NCBI RefSeq assembly: GCF_009910845.1
Contig: NZ_SIJB01000021.1
Location: 1-64,000 of the forward strand
DNA: 64,000 nucleotides
Source: Chengkuizengella marina
Lineage (GTDB): Bacteria; Bacillota; Bacilli; Paenibacillales; KCTC-33759
Direction of reading: 5' to 3'
Shown here piece after piece: positions 54,631-64,000 of the stretch (within the stretch, counting starts at the first letter, position 1; each line of letters begins with the position of its first letter). The translations under genes were made by a program, and so were the position numbers. The notes below the pieces were generated by a model. The model was not told the DNA's origin. It was given only the letters and a program-made list of their open reading frames with translations, and did no database searches.

Positions 54631-55752
54631 TTAAGATAACGCTCCTTCTTTAGCAAAACTAACTGTTAAACGTTGATTGATCTGCTCTTCAGATAAATCT
54701 GAAAGCAATTCTGCTTCCATCACTTGATCATACAACCTTTCCATCGGCTCACGAGGGTCTTGTTTTCTTAATTTTGCATCACTTTTTAACGTTTCCCATG
54801 TATTTAGTATAAATTCCCTTTGATCAATTAAATTTTTATTAAAAAAATGATTTAATTTTTCAACGTCTTCAATAAATTCAGAACCAAATCGTTGTTCTAT
54901 ATTTCCTCTAAGCAAAGCAATCTCTGCTTCGTACATCGGTCTTTGAGATTTTTTATCTTTACCGATCCATGGTGTTTCTAAAATCATAGGAAGATGTTTT
55001 AACTTTTCATGATGAACGATGTTGTTCATAGCATTAAATCCAATAAACCCAGAACCTACCGGGGCATGACGATCTTTCCCTGCTCCGCGGGGGTTTTTAC
55101 TATCGTTTAAATGAAGGACTGCGATGCGATCTAATCCAACGATCTTATCAAATTGATCTAAGACACCATCAAGATCATTTACAAGGTCATAACCTGCATC
55201 ATGAACGTGACATGTGTCAAAGCAAACGGTTAACCGCTCATTACTTTGTACTTTATCTATAATGGAGGCAAGTTCTTCAAAACTTCTTCCGATTTCAGTT
55301 CCTTTGCCTGCCATCGTTTCTAGTGCGATATTTACATTTGTTCCTTTTGTTCCTTCTAGAACTTCATTCAACCCTTCGGCAATACGTGCAATTCCATATT
55401 CAGCATCTTTATCGGTATATGCGCCAGGATGAAGTACGATATTTTTTACACCTAAATAATCTGTTCTATTCATTTCTTGCTGTAGAAAGTCAACAGCTAA
55501 TTGAAACGTATTGGATTTATATGAACCTAAATTAATAATATAAGGGGCATGTACAACAATTTCATGTATATCGTTTTTCTCCATCACTTGCTTGCCTTCT
55601 TCAATAAACTGCTCTTCAATCGGTTTTCTTCTTGTATTTTGAGGAGCTCCCGTATAGATCATAAAAGTGGATGAACCGTAAGTTTCAGCTTCCTCTGCTG
55701 CATTCAACAATCCTTTACTAGAAAATGAAACATGTGAGCCTATTTTTAACAT
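54631..55752 (-). CDS. nfo: Endonuclease IV (AP endonuclease) with C-terminal extension
   Basis: Cuts DNA 5-prime to abasic sites in base excision repair. The TIM-barrel zinc motifs are clear: [64 protein letters not shown] and ILETPWIG. The family length is about 280-300 aa; this protein has 373. The extra C-terminal tail after about residue 295 is helical and charged ([19 protein letters not shown], then [20 protein letters not shown]). AGGAG precedes the ATG. It is followed at once by purU. Confidence 0.93.
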   Translation of the reverse strand: MLKIGSHVSFSSKGLLNAAEEAETYGSSTFMIYTGAPQNTRRKPIEEQFIEEGKQVMEKNDIHEIVVHAPYIINLGSYKSNTFQLAVDFLQQEMNRTDYLGVKNIVLHPGAYTDKDAEYGIARIAEGLNEVLEGTKGTNVNIALETMAGKGTEIGRSFEELASIIDKVQSNERLTVCFDTCHVHDAGYDLVNDLDGVLDQFDKIVGLDRIAVLHLNDSKNPRGAGKDRHAPVGSGFIGFNAMNNIVHHEKLKHLPMILETPWIGKDKKSQRPMYEAEIALLRGNIEQRFGSEFIEDVEKLNHFFNKNLIDQREFILNTWETLKSDAKLRKQDPREPMERLYDQVMEAELLSDLSEEQINQRLTVSFAKEGALS

Positions 55753-55870
55753 ATTTATCTTCTCCTAAATCTATTTTTTATAAAAATAATGTAAAAAAAT
55801 CTGCTTTTTTTTTGCACTCTACTAAACATATCTTTATGATCATGTAAATCTATCAATAATTCAGTACATA

Positions 55871-56803
55871 CTATATTATTGTACTCCTAATATCCCTTTG
55901 CCGCAATTGGTGCAATTCATCCAAATATTGAGGATTTAACAATTCAATAAATTCTTTTAGAGCAGGCGACATCCATTTTTTCTTGTGCACAACAAGTTGA
56001 ACATAGACTTCGATACTAGGTTCATCTAAAGGAATCAAAGATAGAGATTCCTCCTCCAACTCTTTTTCTACTGTAATCTTAGGTAATATAGCGATTCCAA
56101 GTCCAGAAATGACACATCGTTTTATCACTTCAATCCCATTGAATTCCAATGATGAACCGCAACTTACACCTTCTCTTTTTAATGCTTGCTCCAACATTGT
56201 ACGATATGTACAGCCTTTTTCTGTACATATCACCGTCTCTCCTTGCAAATCTTTCACAGTTACTCTTTTCCTTGTTGCTAATGGATGGTTTTTAAATCCA
56301 ACTAGAACCATTTCTTCTTTTCTTATAATTAATTTATTCAGGTCCTCATGATGTAGGGTTTGATCCATTACCAGTGCGATGTCATAGGTTCCATCTAAAA
56401 CTTTTAGATACATATCGGAGCAAATATTAGATTCAATTGATAATTTAATTTGAGGGTGTTTGATATTAAATTGTTGGAAATATTTAACTAATTCAAATGT
56501 AGCAAATGATTCTACTGTTCCAATGGATAATGATCCATTTAATTCCATTTTAGAAGTTAGACGTTCTTTGGCTTCATCTTCCAATGAGACTAATTTTAAA
56601 GCATATTGATACAAATGCTCTCCTGATTGTGTGAGTTGCATCTTTCGTCCCATTCTTTCAAAAATTTTAACCCCATAGTCACCTTCCATCTTTTTAATTT
56701 GTGTAGTCACACTAGACTGTGCATATCCTAACTGTTCCGCTGCTTTCGTATAATTTTTCCATTTTACAACTTCTATAAAAGTACGATAAACATCTGTATC
56801 CAC
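55871..56803 (-). CDS. LysR-family regulator divergent from an APC transporter
   Basis: The 310-aa protein has a LysR helix-turn-helix (about 4-62; WKNYTKAAEQLGYAQSSVTTQIKKME) and an effector domain (SIGTVESFATFELVKYF, ICTEKGCTYRTMLEQAL with two Cys, VIKRCVISGLGIAILPK) close to CzcR/YwqM-type Bacillus regulators. The start is GTG 56803 behind AGGTGATG. It is divergently transcribed from the permease at 56987 across a gap with inverted GATAGTT half-sites, so it probably controls that gene and perhaps the DMT gene after it. Confidence 0.9.
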   Translation of the reverse strand: MDTDVYRTFIEVVKWKNYTKAAEQLGYAQSSVTTQIKKMEGDYGVKIFERMGRKMQLTQSGEHLYQYALKLVSLEDEAKERLTSKMELNGSLSIGTVESFATFELVKYFQQFNIKHPQIKLSIESNICSDMYLKVLDGTYDIALVMDQTLHHEDLNKLIIRKEEMVLVGFKNHPLATRKRVTVKDLQGETVICTEKGCTYRTMLEQALKREGVSCGSSLEFNGIEVIKRCVISGLGIAILPKITVEKELEEESLSLIPLDEPSIEVYVQLVVHKKKWMSPALKEFIELLNPQYLDELHQLRQRDIRSTII

Positions 56804-56823
56804 TTTTAATCATCACCTTTTCC

Positions 56824-56862
56824 GATAGTAACTATCAATAATTATAGCTAACGTTGATAGTT
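56824..56862. promoter_or_regulatory. LysR-type operator between the regulator and the permease
   Basis: GATAGT-A-ACTATC (56824-56836) is a 13-bp palindrome. AACTATCAA (56830-56838) and TTGATAGTT (56854-56862) are inverted arms 15 bp apart. The spacing fits LysR tetramer sites. Confidence 0.55.
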
Positions 56863-56986
56863 GTGTCTATGGTATTGTATATTTCACAAAGTGATTTTTA
56901 GGCAAATAAAAATATAGGGTCATAAGCTCAAATTAAATACATCAATTTTATTTGATTAATACTTGTGCATTTTAGGAGAGATGACA

Positions 56987-58255
56987 TTGATTAACAGAAA
57001 ACTAAATGCTGTACAATTAAGCGGTCTAATTATTGGCCCGATCTTAGGTTCAGGTATTATCCTACTCCCTCCGATTATTTATGATGTTGCAGGAGATTAT
57101 GCCATATTCTCATGGATTATCATTATGTTGATCAACTTTTTTTTTGCTTTTTTATTTGGTCAATTGAGCATTAAATTCCCCGGTGAAGCTGGAGTGACGC
57201 AAGCCGTTGAGGTTGTGTTTGGTAAATATATAAAGTACTTAACCTCCTTCTTTCTAATAGGAGCTGTATGTTTTGGTCCTATCGCTGTACTAATGACTGC
57301 TGCTCAATTTCTTCAGATTGACGGATTTTCAACAAAGTGGATGGCTGTTCTATTAATGGGTATTACGATTCTAATTTTGCTACTAAATGTTTCTTTTATC
57401 GGTAAAATTGCTTTTGTTTTGTCTTCAGTATCAGCAATATTGTTGTTTTCAGGAGGGTTGACCTCTTTAATCCAATATCCAAAAACAGATCTATTTACTA
57501 CAAGCTTTGATTTTTCAACATTTGGATATAGTTTGTTATTGTTGTTTTGGACGATCGTAGGCTGGGAAGTAATTGGAAATTACAGTAATGAAGTTAAAGA
57601 TGTACGCAAAACGATTCCAAAAGCGATTGGTTTCAGTGCTCTGATCATTACAATTGTTTGTTTATTAGTAGCTGCCTCTATCCAATGGTCAACGATACCC
57701 ACTGTTTCTGATGGATCACAAATCAACGTTGCAAGTATTTTAACTCCTATATTTGGTGGATGGACTGGATGGATCATGGGTATTATTGCACCTGGTTTAT
57801 GTTTATCTTCGATTATTCTATTTATTGGGGGTACGGCTAGATTAATTCGCAGGTTGGCAGAAGAAGGTGTTCTACCTAAAAAGTTAAGTTATCGTACAAA
57901 AACCAATATACCACTGGGAGGAATTATTGCACTCAGCTGCTTCCATGTGTTTGTCTTTGTCCTTATCTTTTTCAATTGGATCAATGCAACCCAAATTGTT
58001 GCGATTGCAGATGGATTTTTTATTAGCAATGTATTTGTTACGATGTTAGCTGCCATAAAATTGTTTAAACAAAAGATTGTCAAAATGTTAATTGGCATGA
58101 TGTTACTCGTATTGTTTATGTTTTTATCCTTTTCATCACCTTTTATCTTAGTTTCTATAGCCATATTAACGATATTTTTTGTTTATAAACAAATTAAATT
58201 TAATGCTAAACAATCATGTAAGGATGGTGAAAAAAACCTTTTAATGGTGAAATAG
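56987..58255 (+). CDS. APC-superfamily amino acid permease
   Basis: The start is TTG 56987, about 8 nt after GGAG; the ATG at 56981 is too close to the ribosome site. The 422-aa protein has about twelve membrane helices and the APC first-helix motif LSGLIIGPILGSGIILLPP. WTIVGWEVIGNYSNEVKD matches the helix 6 region of YjeH/YfnA-like exporters. The substrate is unknown; related proteins export or import hydrophobic amino acids. It is followed by a DMT exporter gene 61 bp later on the same strand and is controlled by the divergent LysR protein, by position. Confidence 0.9.
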   Translation: MINRKLNAVQLSGLIIGPILGSGIILLPPIIYDVAGDYAIFSWIIIMLINFFFAFLFGQLSIKFPGEAGVTQAVEVVFGKYIKYLTSFFLIGAVCFGPIAVLMTAAQFLQIDGFSTKWMAVLLMGITILILLLNVSFIGKIAFVLSSVSAILLFSGGLTSLIQYPKTDLFTTSFDFSTFGYSLLLLFWTIVGWEVIGNYSNEVKDVRKTIPKAIGFSALIITIVCLLVAASIQWSTIPTVSDGSQINVASILTPIFGGWTGWIMGIIAPGLCLSSIILFIGGTARLIRRLAEEGVLPKKLSYRTKTNIPLGGIIALSCFHVFVFVLIFFNWINATQIVAIADGFFISNVFVTMLAAIKLFKQKIVKMLIGMMLLVLFMFLSFSSPFILVSIAILTIFFVYKQIKFNAKQSCKDGEKNLLMVK

Positions 58256-58316
58256 CTCTTTGATGATGGTGTAGCATATACCTTCACTTAAACATAATAG
58301 AAAGTAGGAAACGAAA

Positions 58317-59234
58317 ATGCCCCGCATACTTTATATTGTACTTATATTACTCAGCCTCATTTGGGGCGGATCTTTTTATTTTATTAAAATATTAATTGAA
58401 GACTTCGGTCCTTGGACCATTGTTTTTCTTAGATCATTCCTAGGACTAGTAACTATTATGATCATCATGCTTGTCTTACGGAAACCTTTCGAAATTCGAA
58501 AAATGCCCTGGTTTCCTTTAACGGTCATGGCATTAATCAATACGGTTATCCCTTGGGCTCTCATTGCGTTTAGTGAAACTAGATTATCTAGCAACATGGC
58601 CTCAGTATTAAACGCAACAACCCCACTGTGGACGATCATTGTAGGTATTTTATTTTTCCATGCAACCATCAATCGCATGCAATGGCTAGGAATTGGAATG
58701 GGTTTAATTGGGCTCATTATCTTGCTTGAAATCAATCCCGTTCATATTATTTCAGTGGATTTGATTGGATTTGTATGTATGATTGCGGCTACCGTTTGTT
58801 ATGGATTTGGATCTCAGTTATCTAAACGTTTATTAAAGGGATTATCCATGTATCAAATTACCTTCTGTACTTTATTTATTGGATCACTTAGCAGCGGAAG
58901 TATTGCCCTACTTTTTGAATCCATATCAATAACCCACTTAGCTTCCTGGACAAATATCTCAGTGCTTATTGGTTTGGGTGTATTTGGATCAGGTATAGCA
59001 TATATCCTCTTTTATTATTTAGTTCAAAAAGGCAGTGCTGAATTTGCTACGATGGTAACTTATCTTATACCAGCTACAGCCATCATTTGGGGATACACTC
59101 TTCTTAATGAAGAGGTAAGTTGGAATCTACTTATAGGACTTGTTTTGGTGCTTTGTGGTGTATTTATTTCAACTAAAAAACAATCTAATAAGGTAGTTGA
59201 TGTTCAGATGATGAGACAACAAGAGTTAAGGTAA
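58317..59234 (+). CDS. EamA/DMT-family transporter
   Basis: The 305-aa protein has ten hydrophobic helices in two EamA repeats (about 6-140 and 150-290). LLSLIWGGSFYFIKILIEDF and LNATTPLWTIIVGILFF in the first half and YLIPATAIIWGYTLLNE in the second are family signatures. Such proteins export amino acids or metabolites. It lies 61 bp downstream of the APC permease and probably shares its transcript. Convergent with another EamA gene at 59261, with only 26 bp between stop codons. Confidence 0.9.
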   Translation: MPRILYIVLILLSLIWGGSFYFIKILIEDFGPWTIVFLRSFLGLVTIMIIMLVLRKPFEIRKMPWFPLTVMALINTVIPWALIAFSETRLSSNMASVLNATTPLWTIIVGILFFHATINRMQWLGIGMGLIGLIILLEINPVHIISVDLIGFVCMIAATVCYGFGSQLSKRLLKGLSMYQITFCTLFIGSLSSGSIALLFESISITHLASWTNISVLIGLGVFGSGIAYILFYYLVQKGSAEFATMVTYLIPATAIIWGYTLLNEEVSWNLLIGLVLVLCGVFISTKKQSNKVVDVQMMRQQELR

Positions 59235-59260
59235 ACATCATTGATTTGGAACGGTAGTAA

Positions 59261-60169
59261 CTAGCCAGTTTCACCCGTAGATTTAATTCGATCAGTCTGA
59301 ACCAAAGTAACAGCCATTCCTCCAAACGTAAGGAATAAACCAATAACTTGCAATATACTTGGTTGAAAAGCTATTATCATTGTATCTAGTAAGATAGCCA
59401 CAATAGGATCTAAAAAGACTAGTGCGGAAATCAGTCTTGTTGGAAGGAATCGTACACTTCTAAAAAATAAAAAATATACCACACCTGTATGTATGACACC
59501 AATCATTGTAATCGCAATCCAATGATTTACCTGAAGTCCAGAAAAAGCACTAAGACTAACTAAAGGAAATAACAAGATAGCACCAAGTGATGTTTGAATC
59601 ACGGTCACAGCATACGGAGATAATTGACTAATACCTTTACTGAGAAGTGTTAATAGTGCGTATAAAATCGCTGCTAAAAAAGGCAAGATAAGTCCTGATG
59701 AGAGTAATTGTTGAAACGGAGTATCCGTCCCTAAACCAGATATTAACATTGTACCAATAAAACATATCAAAATAGAGGTGATTGCTAACCATGTTAATTT
59801 TTCTCTGTATAGAAAGCTTCCCAACAATAAAACAATGACGGGTGCTAGATAGTAGATGGAGATGGCAACAGTAATCGGCATCATTTCAAATGCCTTAAAT
59901 AGGAATACCCAATTAGATACAAGTATTACTCCACATAATAAAATACGTTTCACTTCACGTTGATTCCAATTTTCATTTTTGAATTTCCCCGAAAGCAACC
60001 AAAAAGCACCTAAAAATAAAGAAGCACAAACACAACGTACAAACACTAACTCAAAAGCTTGAAGTCCTGTCTGTGCCGCTACAAATCCAATTGAACCAAA
60101 TATAGCCATCGCTAAACCCATACTGATTGCAGCAAATGATCTTTTAGGGTGTTGTATACTATTACTCAA
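59261..60169 (-). CDS. EamA/DMT-family transporter
   Basis: The 302-aa protein has ten helices and two EamA repeats. NWVFLFKAFEMMPITVAISIYYLAP-type sequence in repeat one and FLDPIVAILLDTMI in repeat two are typical. It is only distantly related to the neighbouring DMT protein. The start is TTG 60169 behind GGTAGGTG. It is monocistronic and its substrate is unknown. Confidence 0.9.
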   Translation of the reverse strand: MSNSIQHPKRSFAAISMGLAMAIFGSIGFVAAQTGLQAFELVFVRCVCASLFLGAFWLLSGKFKNENWNQREVKRILLCGVILVSNWVFLFKAFEMMPITVAISIYYLAPVIVLLLGSFLYREKLTWLAITSILICFIGTMLISGLGTDTPFQQLLSSGLILPFLAAILYALLTLLSKGISQLSPYAVTVIQTSLGAILLFPLVSLSAFSGLQVNHWIAITMIGVIHTGVVYFLFFRSVRFLPTRLISALVFLDPIVAILLDTMIIAFQPSILQVIGLFLTFGGMAVTLVQTDRIKSTGETG

Positions 60170-60556
60170 CTATAACACCTACCTTAGTGTTTAAAAATCC
60201 AGTTTTTATGTAGATGGTTTCCTTCATATTTAAAGCCACTAATTCACGCTATTTCATTCTTTTCATCATTGATAGTAGGAGGAATAGATTATATTCTATG
60301 TAAGCATCATTTCATCTTAATATTGTATTACACTATACTTCTATTGAGCAATGATTGATATAAAAAACTTAAAAAATAGAAGATGAAGCGATTCCCTCAG
60401 TCGCTCCATCTTCTTCTATTGGAGATACATCCCCTCAAAATAATAGATATTTGCTACCTTGCTTCATTTTTTGGGGATGATTCTGGTTTGCATTATATTA
60501 CGCTACAAAGGTTGTTCGGAATATGCCTCGTAGCTTTATCGTCACTTTTGTGGGTA
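60170..60556. other. Intergenic region between the DMT and xylose-transport genes
   Basis: Besides the terminator at 60375-60420 it holds an inverted repeat CATCCCC/GGGGATG (60428-60434, 60473-60479). No coding frame is supported. Confidence 0.45.
60375..60420 (-). terminator. Terminator of the sugar ABC transporter operon
   Basis: AGAAGATGAAGCGA (60378-60391) pairs with TCGCTCCATCTTCT (60401-60414) with one mismatch that becomes G-U on the minus strand. It is followed there by TATTTTTT. About 140 bp beyond the permease stop codon. Confidence 0.75.
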
Positions 60557-61732
60557 TCAGTTACCCTTACTTTTCCTCTGTCTACTATAAATATCCATCC
60601 ACACCGCTAGGATTAAAATTCCGCCTTTAACGATATATTGCCAGAACGTTTCAACACTCATTAGACTCATACCATTGTCTAAACTGGCCATCACTAATGC
60701 ACCGATAATAGCTCCTGAGATGGTACCTGCTCCACCTAATAAACTCGTTCCACCAATTACGGCAGCAGCGATCGCATCCAATTCATACATATTACCAGCA
60801 TTCACCGTTGCAGATCCAACCCTAGCTGTTAATAAAATACCTGCAATAGCAGCTAGCGTATTTCCTAATACGAATAACATCAATGTTCTTCTTTTAATAT
60901 TAATCCCTGATAATCGAGCTGCTTCAGAATTTCCACCAATCGCATAAATTTGTCTTCCATACACTGTATTTTTAGCAATAAACGTAAAGATAATCGCTAA
61001 GAAAATAACAACGAAAATCGGAATGGGTATGCCTTTGTAACTATTCATAGCTAATACAAAAGTAAGGACTAATATAGATACTAAAACAATTTTGAATAAG
61101 CTGAGCACCATGGGTTCGATATCAAATCCAAACTTTTTACGAGAAACTCTTTTCATAACTAAAAGTAAAGCAAACACACCTATGGCCAAAATCCCAATTA
61201 ATAATCCCCATCCTGCAGGAACATAACCTGTACCCACAATTTTAAATCCATCTGATAAACCTGAGATCGTCTGACTATTACTAATTCCCAATAAAAGTCC
61301 TCTAAATATGAGCATGCCACCCAGCGTTACGATAAAAGCGGGTACAGCACGATAAGCAACCCACCAACCTTGCCATAATCCAACTAATGCACCAAAAGCG
61401 ATGGTTACAATAAACACAACAACGGCATTCCAGTCATATGTTGAGTTTAAAATAGCTGCAACTCCACCAGTTAAACCTACTAATGAACCCACAGACAAAT
61501 CAATATGTCCTGCGACAATGATTAATACCATACCAACCGCTAATACAGATGTAACTGACATTTGATTAAACAAATTAGATAAATTTCTTGGTTCTATGAA
61601 ACTACCACCACTAAGAAATGTGAACAGTAACCAAATCAAAACCAAAGCCGCAATCATCGTATAGGCTCTAAGGTCAAATTTGATCCATTGAATTTTTTGT
61701 TTATTTTGTAATGCCTCAGTTTGCGTATTCAT
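60557..61732 (-). CDS. xylH: Sugar ABC transporter permease (XylH-like)
   Basis: The 391-aa integral membrane protein belongs to the CUT2 permease family (BPD_transp_2). Signatures include GMVLIIVAGHIDLSVGSLVGLTGG, FIVTLGGMLIFRGLLLGISNSQTI, YAIGGNSEAARLSGINIKRR and GGTSLLGGAGTISGAIIGAL. The domain order and length match E. coli XylH (393 aa). It starts one base after the stop of the ATPase gene, behind GGGAGG, so the two are tightly coupled. With the ATPase and binding protein it should import D-xylose or a related sugar. Confidence 0.9.
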   Translation of the reverse strand: MNTQTEALQNKQKIQWIKFDLRAYTMIAALVLIWLLFTFLSGGSFIEPRNLSNLFNQMSVTSVLAVGMVLIIVAGHIDLSVGSLVGLTGGVAAILNSTYDWNAVVVFIVTIAFGALVGLWQGWWVAYRAVPAFIVTLGGMLIFRGLLLGISNSQTISGLSDGFKIVGTGYVPAGWGLLIGILAIGVFALLLVMKRVSRKKFGFDIEPMVLSLFKIVLVSILVLTFVLAMNSYKGIPIPIFVVIFLAIIFTFIAKNTVYGRQIYAIGGNSEAARLSGINIKRRTLMLFVLGNTLAAIAGILLTARVGSATVNAGNMYELDAIAAAVIGGTSLLGGAGTISGAIIGALVMASLDNGMSLMSVETFWQYIVKGGILILAVWMDIYSRQRKSKGN

Positions 61733-61733
61733 T

Positions 61734-63251
61734 TTACATTCCTCCCGTTGCTGCTACCATAATTTTCTCTTGCGTTGCATCTTTATAATCGAACTCACCC
61801 GTTAGTTTTCCTTCATTTAATACTAAAACACGGTGGCTTATTCCCAATACTTCTGGCAGTTCAGATGAGATCATAATGATAGCGACACCCTTTTTGATCA
61901 GTTCATTCATTATGTTATAGATTTCAAACTTAGCACCAACATCAATACCACGAGTAGGTTCATCCACAATTAATATCTTTGGTTCAGTCATTAACCATTT
62001 CCCAAGCACAACCTTCTGCTGGTTTCCACCACTTAAATTGCCAACAATACTTTCTACAGATGGAGCTTTAATTCTTAAAGAGTGATGATACAGTTTTGAA
62101 TGTTTGATCTCTTCGTTTTCACTAATCACACCATACGGTGAAATCCATTTTAAACTAGGCAATGTGATGTTGTTTTGTATACTCATCCCTAACACCAGTC
62201 CATATTTCTTTCGATCCTCTGAAACTAGCGCAAGTCCCTTTTTAATGGCATGTTCGGTATTTTTAATCTTGACTTTCTCACCATCAATTTCAACATCACC
62301 ACTTGTTAAACCAGCATAAGTGCCGAATAAACTCATCACAAGCTCCGTACGCCCAGCACCCATCAGACCAGAGATTCCCAGTATTTCACCCTTGCGCACT
62401 TCAAAGGACACGTTATCAATCAGGTTTTTACCTGCTTGATTTGGATCTTTCACTGAATAATTTTTAACAGATAAAACAACATCCCCTGGACTTGCTTCGA
62501 CTCGTGGGAATCTTTCTGTTAATTCACGTCCAACCATTAATGAAATCACTTTATCTTCATCAATTTCAGCTGTATCATGTGTTGCTACGGTTTGCCCATC
62601 ACGTAAAATCGTAATGGAATCTGCTATATCGAAGACCTCGTTTAACTTATGAGAGATGTATATACAAGTTACACCCCGTTTTTTAAACTCTCTTAATATG
62701 TTTAATAGAATCTCCACTTCTTTTTCTGTGAGTGCAGCTGTAGGCTCGTCTAGTATTAATATTTTTGCATTTTTAGATAAGGCTTTTGCAATTTCAATTA
62801 ATTGCTGTTGTCCAATCCCTAATTCACCAGTAATTTGATCTGGTTTAATTCCTGCTAATCCTACTTCAGCTAACCACTTTTCCGTTTCACTATATACATA
62901 ATCCCATTGAATGACGCCAAGTTTTTGTGGTTCATTTCCTAAAAACAAGTTTTCTGCAACCGTCATACCTCTAACCAATGCTAATTCCTGATAAATAATA
63001 GCAATACCAGCTTCTTCTGCATCTCTAATATTCGTAAATGCTTTTTTATCATCATCTACAAGGATTTCACCTTCATAAGTACCCTCAGGATATAATCCAC
63101 TTAATACTTTCATTAAGGTTGATTTACCTGCACCGTTCTCACCACACAATGCGTGGACTTCCCCTTTATTCACTTTAAAGGTCACTTGGTCCAAAGCTTT
63201 TACACCAGGAAATTCTTTGGTGATTTGTTTCATTTCTAAGGCAATTGTCAT
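61734..63251 (-). CDS. xylG: Sugar ABC transporter ATP-binding protein (XylG-like)
   Basis: The 505-aa protein contains two ABC domains, as usual for CUT2 importers. The first has GENGAGKSTLMKVLSG, the signature GIGQQQLIEIAKAL and ILILDEPTAALT. The second has a degenerate Walker A (SGLMGAGRTELVMSLFG), LSGGNQQKVVLGKWL and ILIVDEPTRGID. YPEGTYEGEILVDDD is typical of XylG. GGGAGGAG precedes the ATG. It lies 243 bp after the binding-protein gene, with two hairpins in the gap, and 1 bp before the permease gene. Confidence 0.93.
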   Translation of the reverse strand: MTIALEMKQITKEFPGVKALDQVTFKVNKGEVHALCGENGAGKSTLMKVLSGLYPEGTYEGEILVDDDKKAFTNIRDAEEAGIAIIYQELALVRGMTVAENLFLGNEPQKLGVIQWDYVYSETEKWLAEVGLAGIKPDQITGELGIGQQQLIEIAKALSKNAKILILDEPTAALTEKEVEILLNILREFKKRGVTCIYISHKLNEVFDIADSITILRDGQTVATHDTAEIDEDKVISLMVGRELTERFPRVEASPGDVVLSVKNYSVKDPNQAGKNLIDNVSFEVRKGEILGISGLMGAGRTELVMSLFGTYAGLTSGDVEIDGEKVKIKNTEHAIKKGLALVSEDRKKYGLVLGMSIQNNITLPSLKWISPYGVISENEEIKHSKLYHHSLRIKAPSVESIVGNLSGGNQQKVVLGKWLMTEPKILIVDEPTRGIDVGAKFEIYNIMNELIKKGVAIIMISSELPEVLGISHRVLVLNEGKLTGEFDYKDATQEKIMVAATGGM

Positions 63252-63278
63252 TTTTGTTCTCCTCCCTGCTATAGTACA

Positions 63279-63433
63279 TGTTCAAAAAGTTCTGTTTTCA
63301 GCACCTACAAGATTGCACTATTGGACTTTTTGAACAAACTCTATGAGTAAAAAGCTTGTATTGGAATAATCAAGTAGATCTTTATTAAAATCATGCCTTT
63401 TTTTGAGGATAGAATCTGGATTTTCCTATCCTC
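63279..63433 (-). repeat. Two inverted repeats between the binding-protein and ATPase genes
   Basis: TGTTCAAAAAGT (63279-63290) and ACTTTTTGAACA (63325-63336) are perfect 12-bp arms. GAGGATAG (63405-63412) and CTATCCTC (63426-63433) form a second stem flanked by T and A runs. The second probably limits read-through so that binding protein is made in excess. The first may be a dispersed repeat. Confidence 0.55.
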
Positions 63434-63494
63434 TAAAAAAGGGGGGGAAATAAAGGATTAATATCCTTCATCTTCCCCGCTAAATTAATATTGA

Positions 63495-64000
63495 TTATTC
63501 CCCGTATACATCCTCTTTAGAGTGGAATCCGTCAGCAATAACAGTTTCATCAATGTTATCTTTGCTAACTGGAATTGGGTCTAAAAGAATAGATGGCACG
63601 TCTTTAAATTCATTGTTTACAACTTTATCCGTTTCCGGAGTTTTTCCATTTGCTAAGTCAATTGCTAATTGAGCAGAATGGTATGCTAAATCTTTGATTG
63701 GTTTATAGACGGTCATTGTTTGTGTACCTTCTACAATTCTTTGAATACCTGCAAGCTCCGCATCTTGACCAGATACAGGGATTTGTCCTGCTAATCCTTG
63801 TTGTTCAAGTGCTTGAATTACACCACCCGCTGTTCCATCGTTAGCAGCAACAACTGCATCGATGTTGTTTTCGTTTTTAGTTAAAGCATTTTCCATATTT
63901 GCTAATGCATTTGCAGGGTCCCAACCTTCAGTGAATTGCTCATAAACGATGTTAATATCACCTTTGTCAACTAGTGGTTGAAGAATGTTCATTTGACCTT
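63495..64000 (-). CDS. xylF: Sugar-binding protein of the ABC transporter (XylF-like), C-terminal part
   Basis: The frame is open through the right edge, so only the last 168 codons are present. They match the C-terminal lobe of periplasmic-binding-protein type 1 sugar receptors: EGWDPANALANMENALTKN, IDAVVAANDGTAGGVIQALEQQGL, PVSGQDAELAGIQRIVEGTQTMTVYKP. This agrees closely with XylF-type D-xylose receptors. First gene of the operon. Substrate is inferred from similarity and from the xylAB and xylR genes in the window. Confidence 0.9.
   Translation of the reverse strand, partial: GQMNILQPLVDKGDINIVYEQFTEGWDPANALANMENALTKNENNIDAVVAANDGTAGGVIQALEQQGLAGQIPVSGQDAELAGIQRIVEGTQTMTVYKPIKDLAYHSAQLAIDLANGKTPETDKVVNNEFKDVPSILLDPIPVSKDNIDETVIADGFHSKEDVYGE

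Noticed and set aside
1-64000. tRNA, rRNA or prophage genes
   Set aside because: No cloverleaf, rRNA-like or phage structural sequence was recognised on either strand.

Overview
The window is low-GC Firmicute chromosome. AGGAGG-type ribosome sites, frequent TTG/GTG starts, CcpA-like and ROK/XylR-type regulation, an M4 neutral protease and a Paenibacillus-style GH81 glucanase with FN3 and CBM56 modules suggest a Bacillales bacterium, probably Paenibacillaceae-like. The species cannot be fixed from sequence alone. I see no rRNA, tRNA, CRISPR array or prophage.

1-5.7 kb is an accessory block. It holds the start of a signal-anchored protein, an IS110-family element with a candidate bridge RNA, three unrecognised single genes and an ANT(6)-like adenylyltransferase. 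Copies of a short GCGCCA(K)ATTGTTGAATAAG repeat lie between these genes. The IS110 element sits inside one copy, and its putative bridge RNA carries the sequence of the left target half. The transposase is broken by an apparent 4-nt deletion that removes the first catalytic Asp.

5.8-14 kb encodes secreted and sensory functions: a bacillolysin-type protease, an NHL beta-propeller protein, and a two-gene signalling operon (1024-aa double hybrid kinase plus a response regulator with an AfsR/SARP-like output). Two copies of an 11-bp-period direct repeat placed at a fixed distance from a TATAAT box lie upstream of the NHL gene and look like sites for that regulator. A TetR gene closes the region.

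14.3-25 kb is mixed: a B12-binding radical SAM protein, a TetR/old-yellow-enzyme pair with two matching palindromic operators, the 23S rRNA methyltransferase RlmCD behind a promoter-hairpin-terminator leader, two membrane proteins, a FakA-FakB fusion protein, a DUF1295 membrane enzyme and an unlisted 53-aa protein.

25-37.8 kb is carbohydrate use: a secreted FN3/CBM56-like protein, a large GH81 endo-1,3-beta-glucanase behind a 30-bp perfect palindrome and a cre site, an MFS transporter, YigZ, Pgi, XylB, XylA and divergent XylR. The xylose theme returns at 60.5-64 kb with a XylFGH-type ABC transporter. At 37.9-38.0 kb lies a previously unmarked, frameshifted type I toxin (Hol_Tox-like) with an opposing terminator.

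38.5-42.5 kb holds a Pro-rich secreted peptide, a LysR regulator, two coupled membrane proteins and a VanZ-family protein that seems to start at ATT. 42.7-48.8 kb is a six-gene leucine/isovalerate degradation operon (acyl-CoA dehydrogenase, methylcrotonyl-CoA carboxylase subunits, methylglutaconyl-CoA hydratase, HMG-CoA lyase). 49-60 kb carries an SDR, a GNAT, transketolase, PurU, endonuclease IV, a LysR/APC divergent pair and two DMT exporters.
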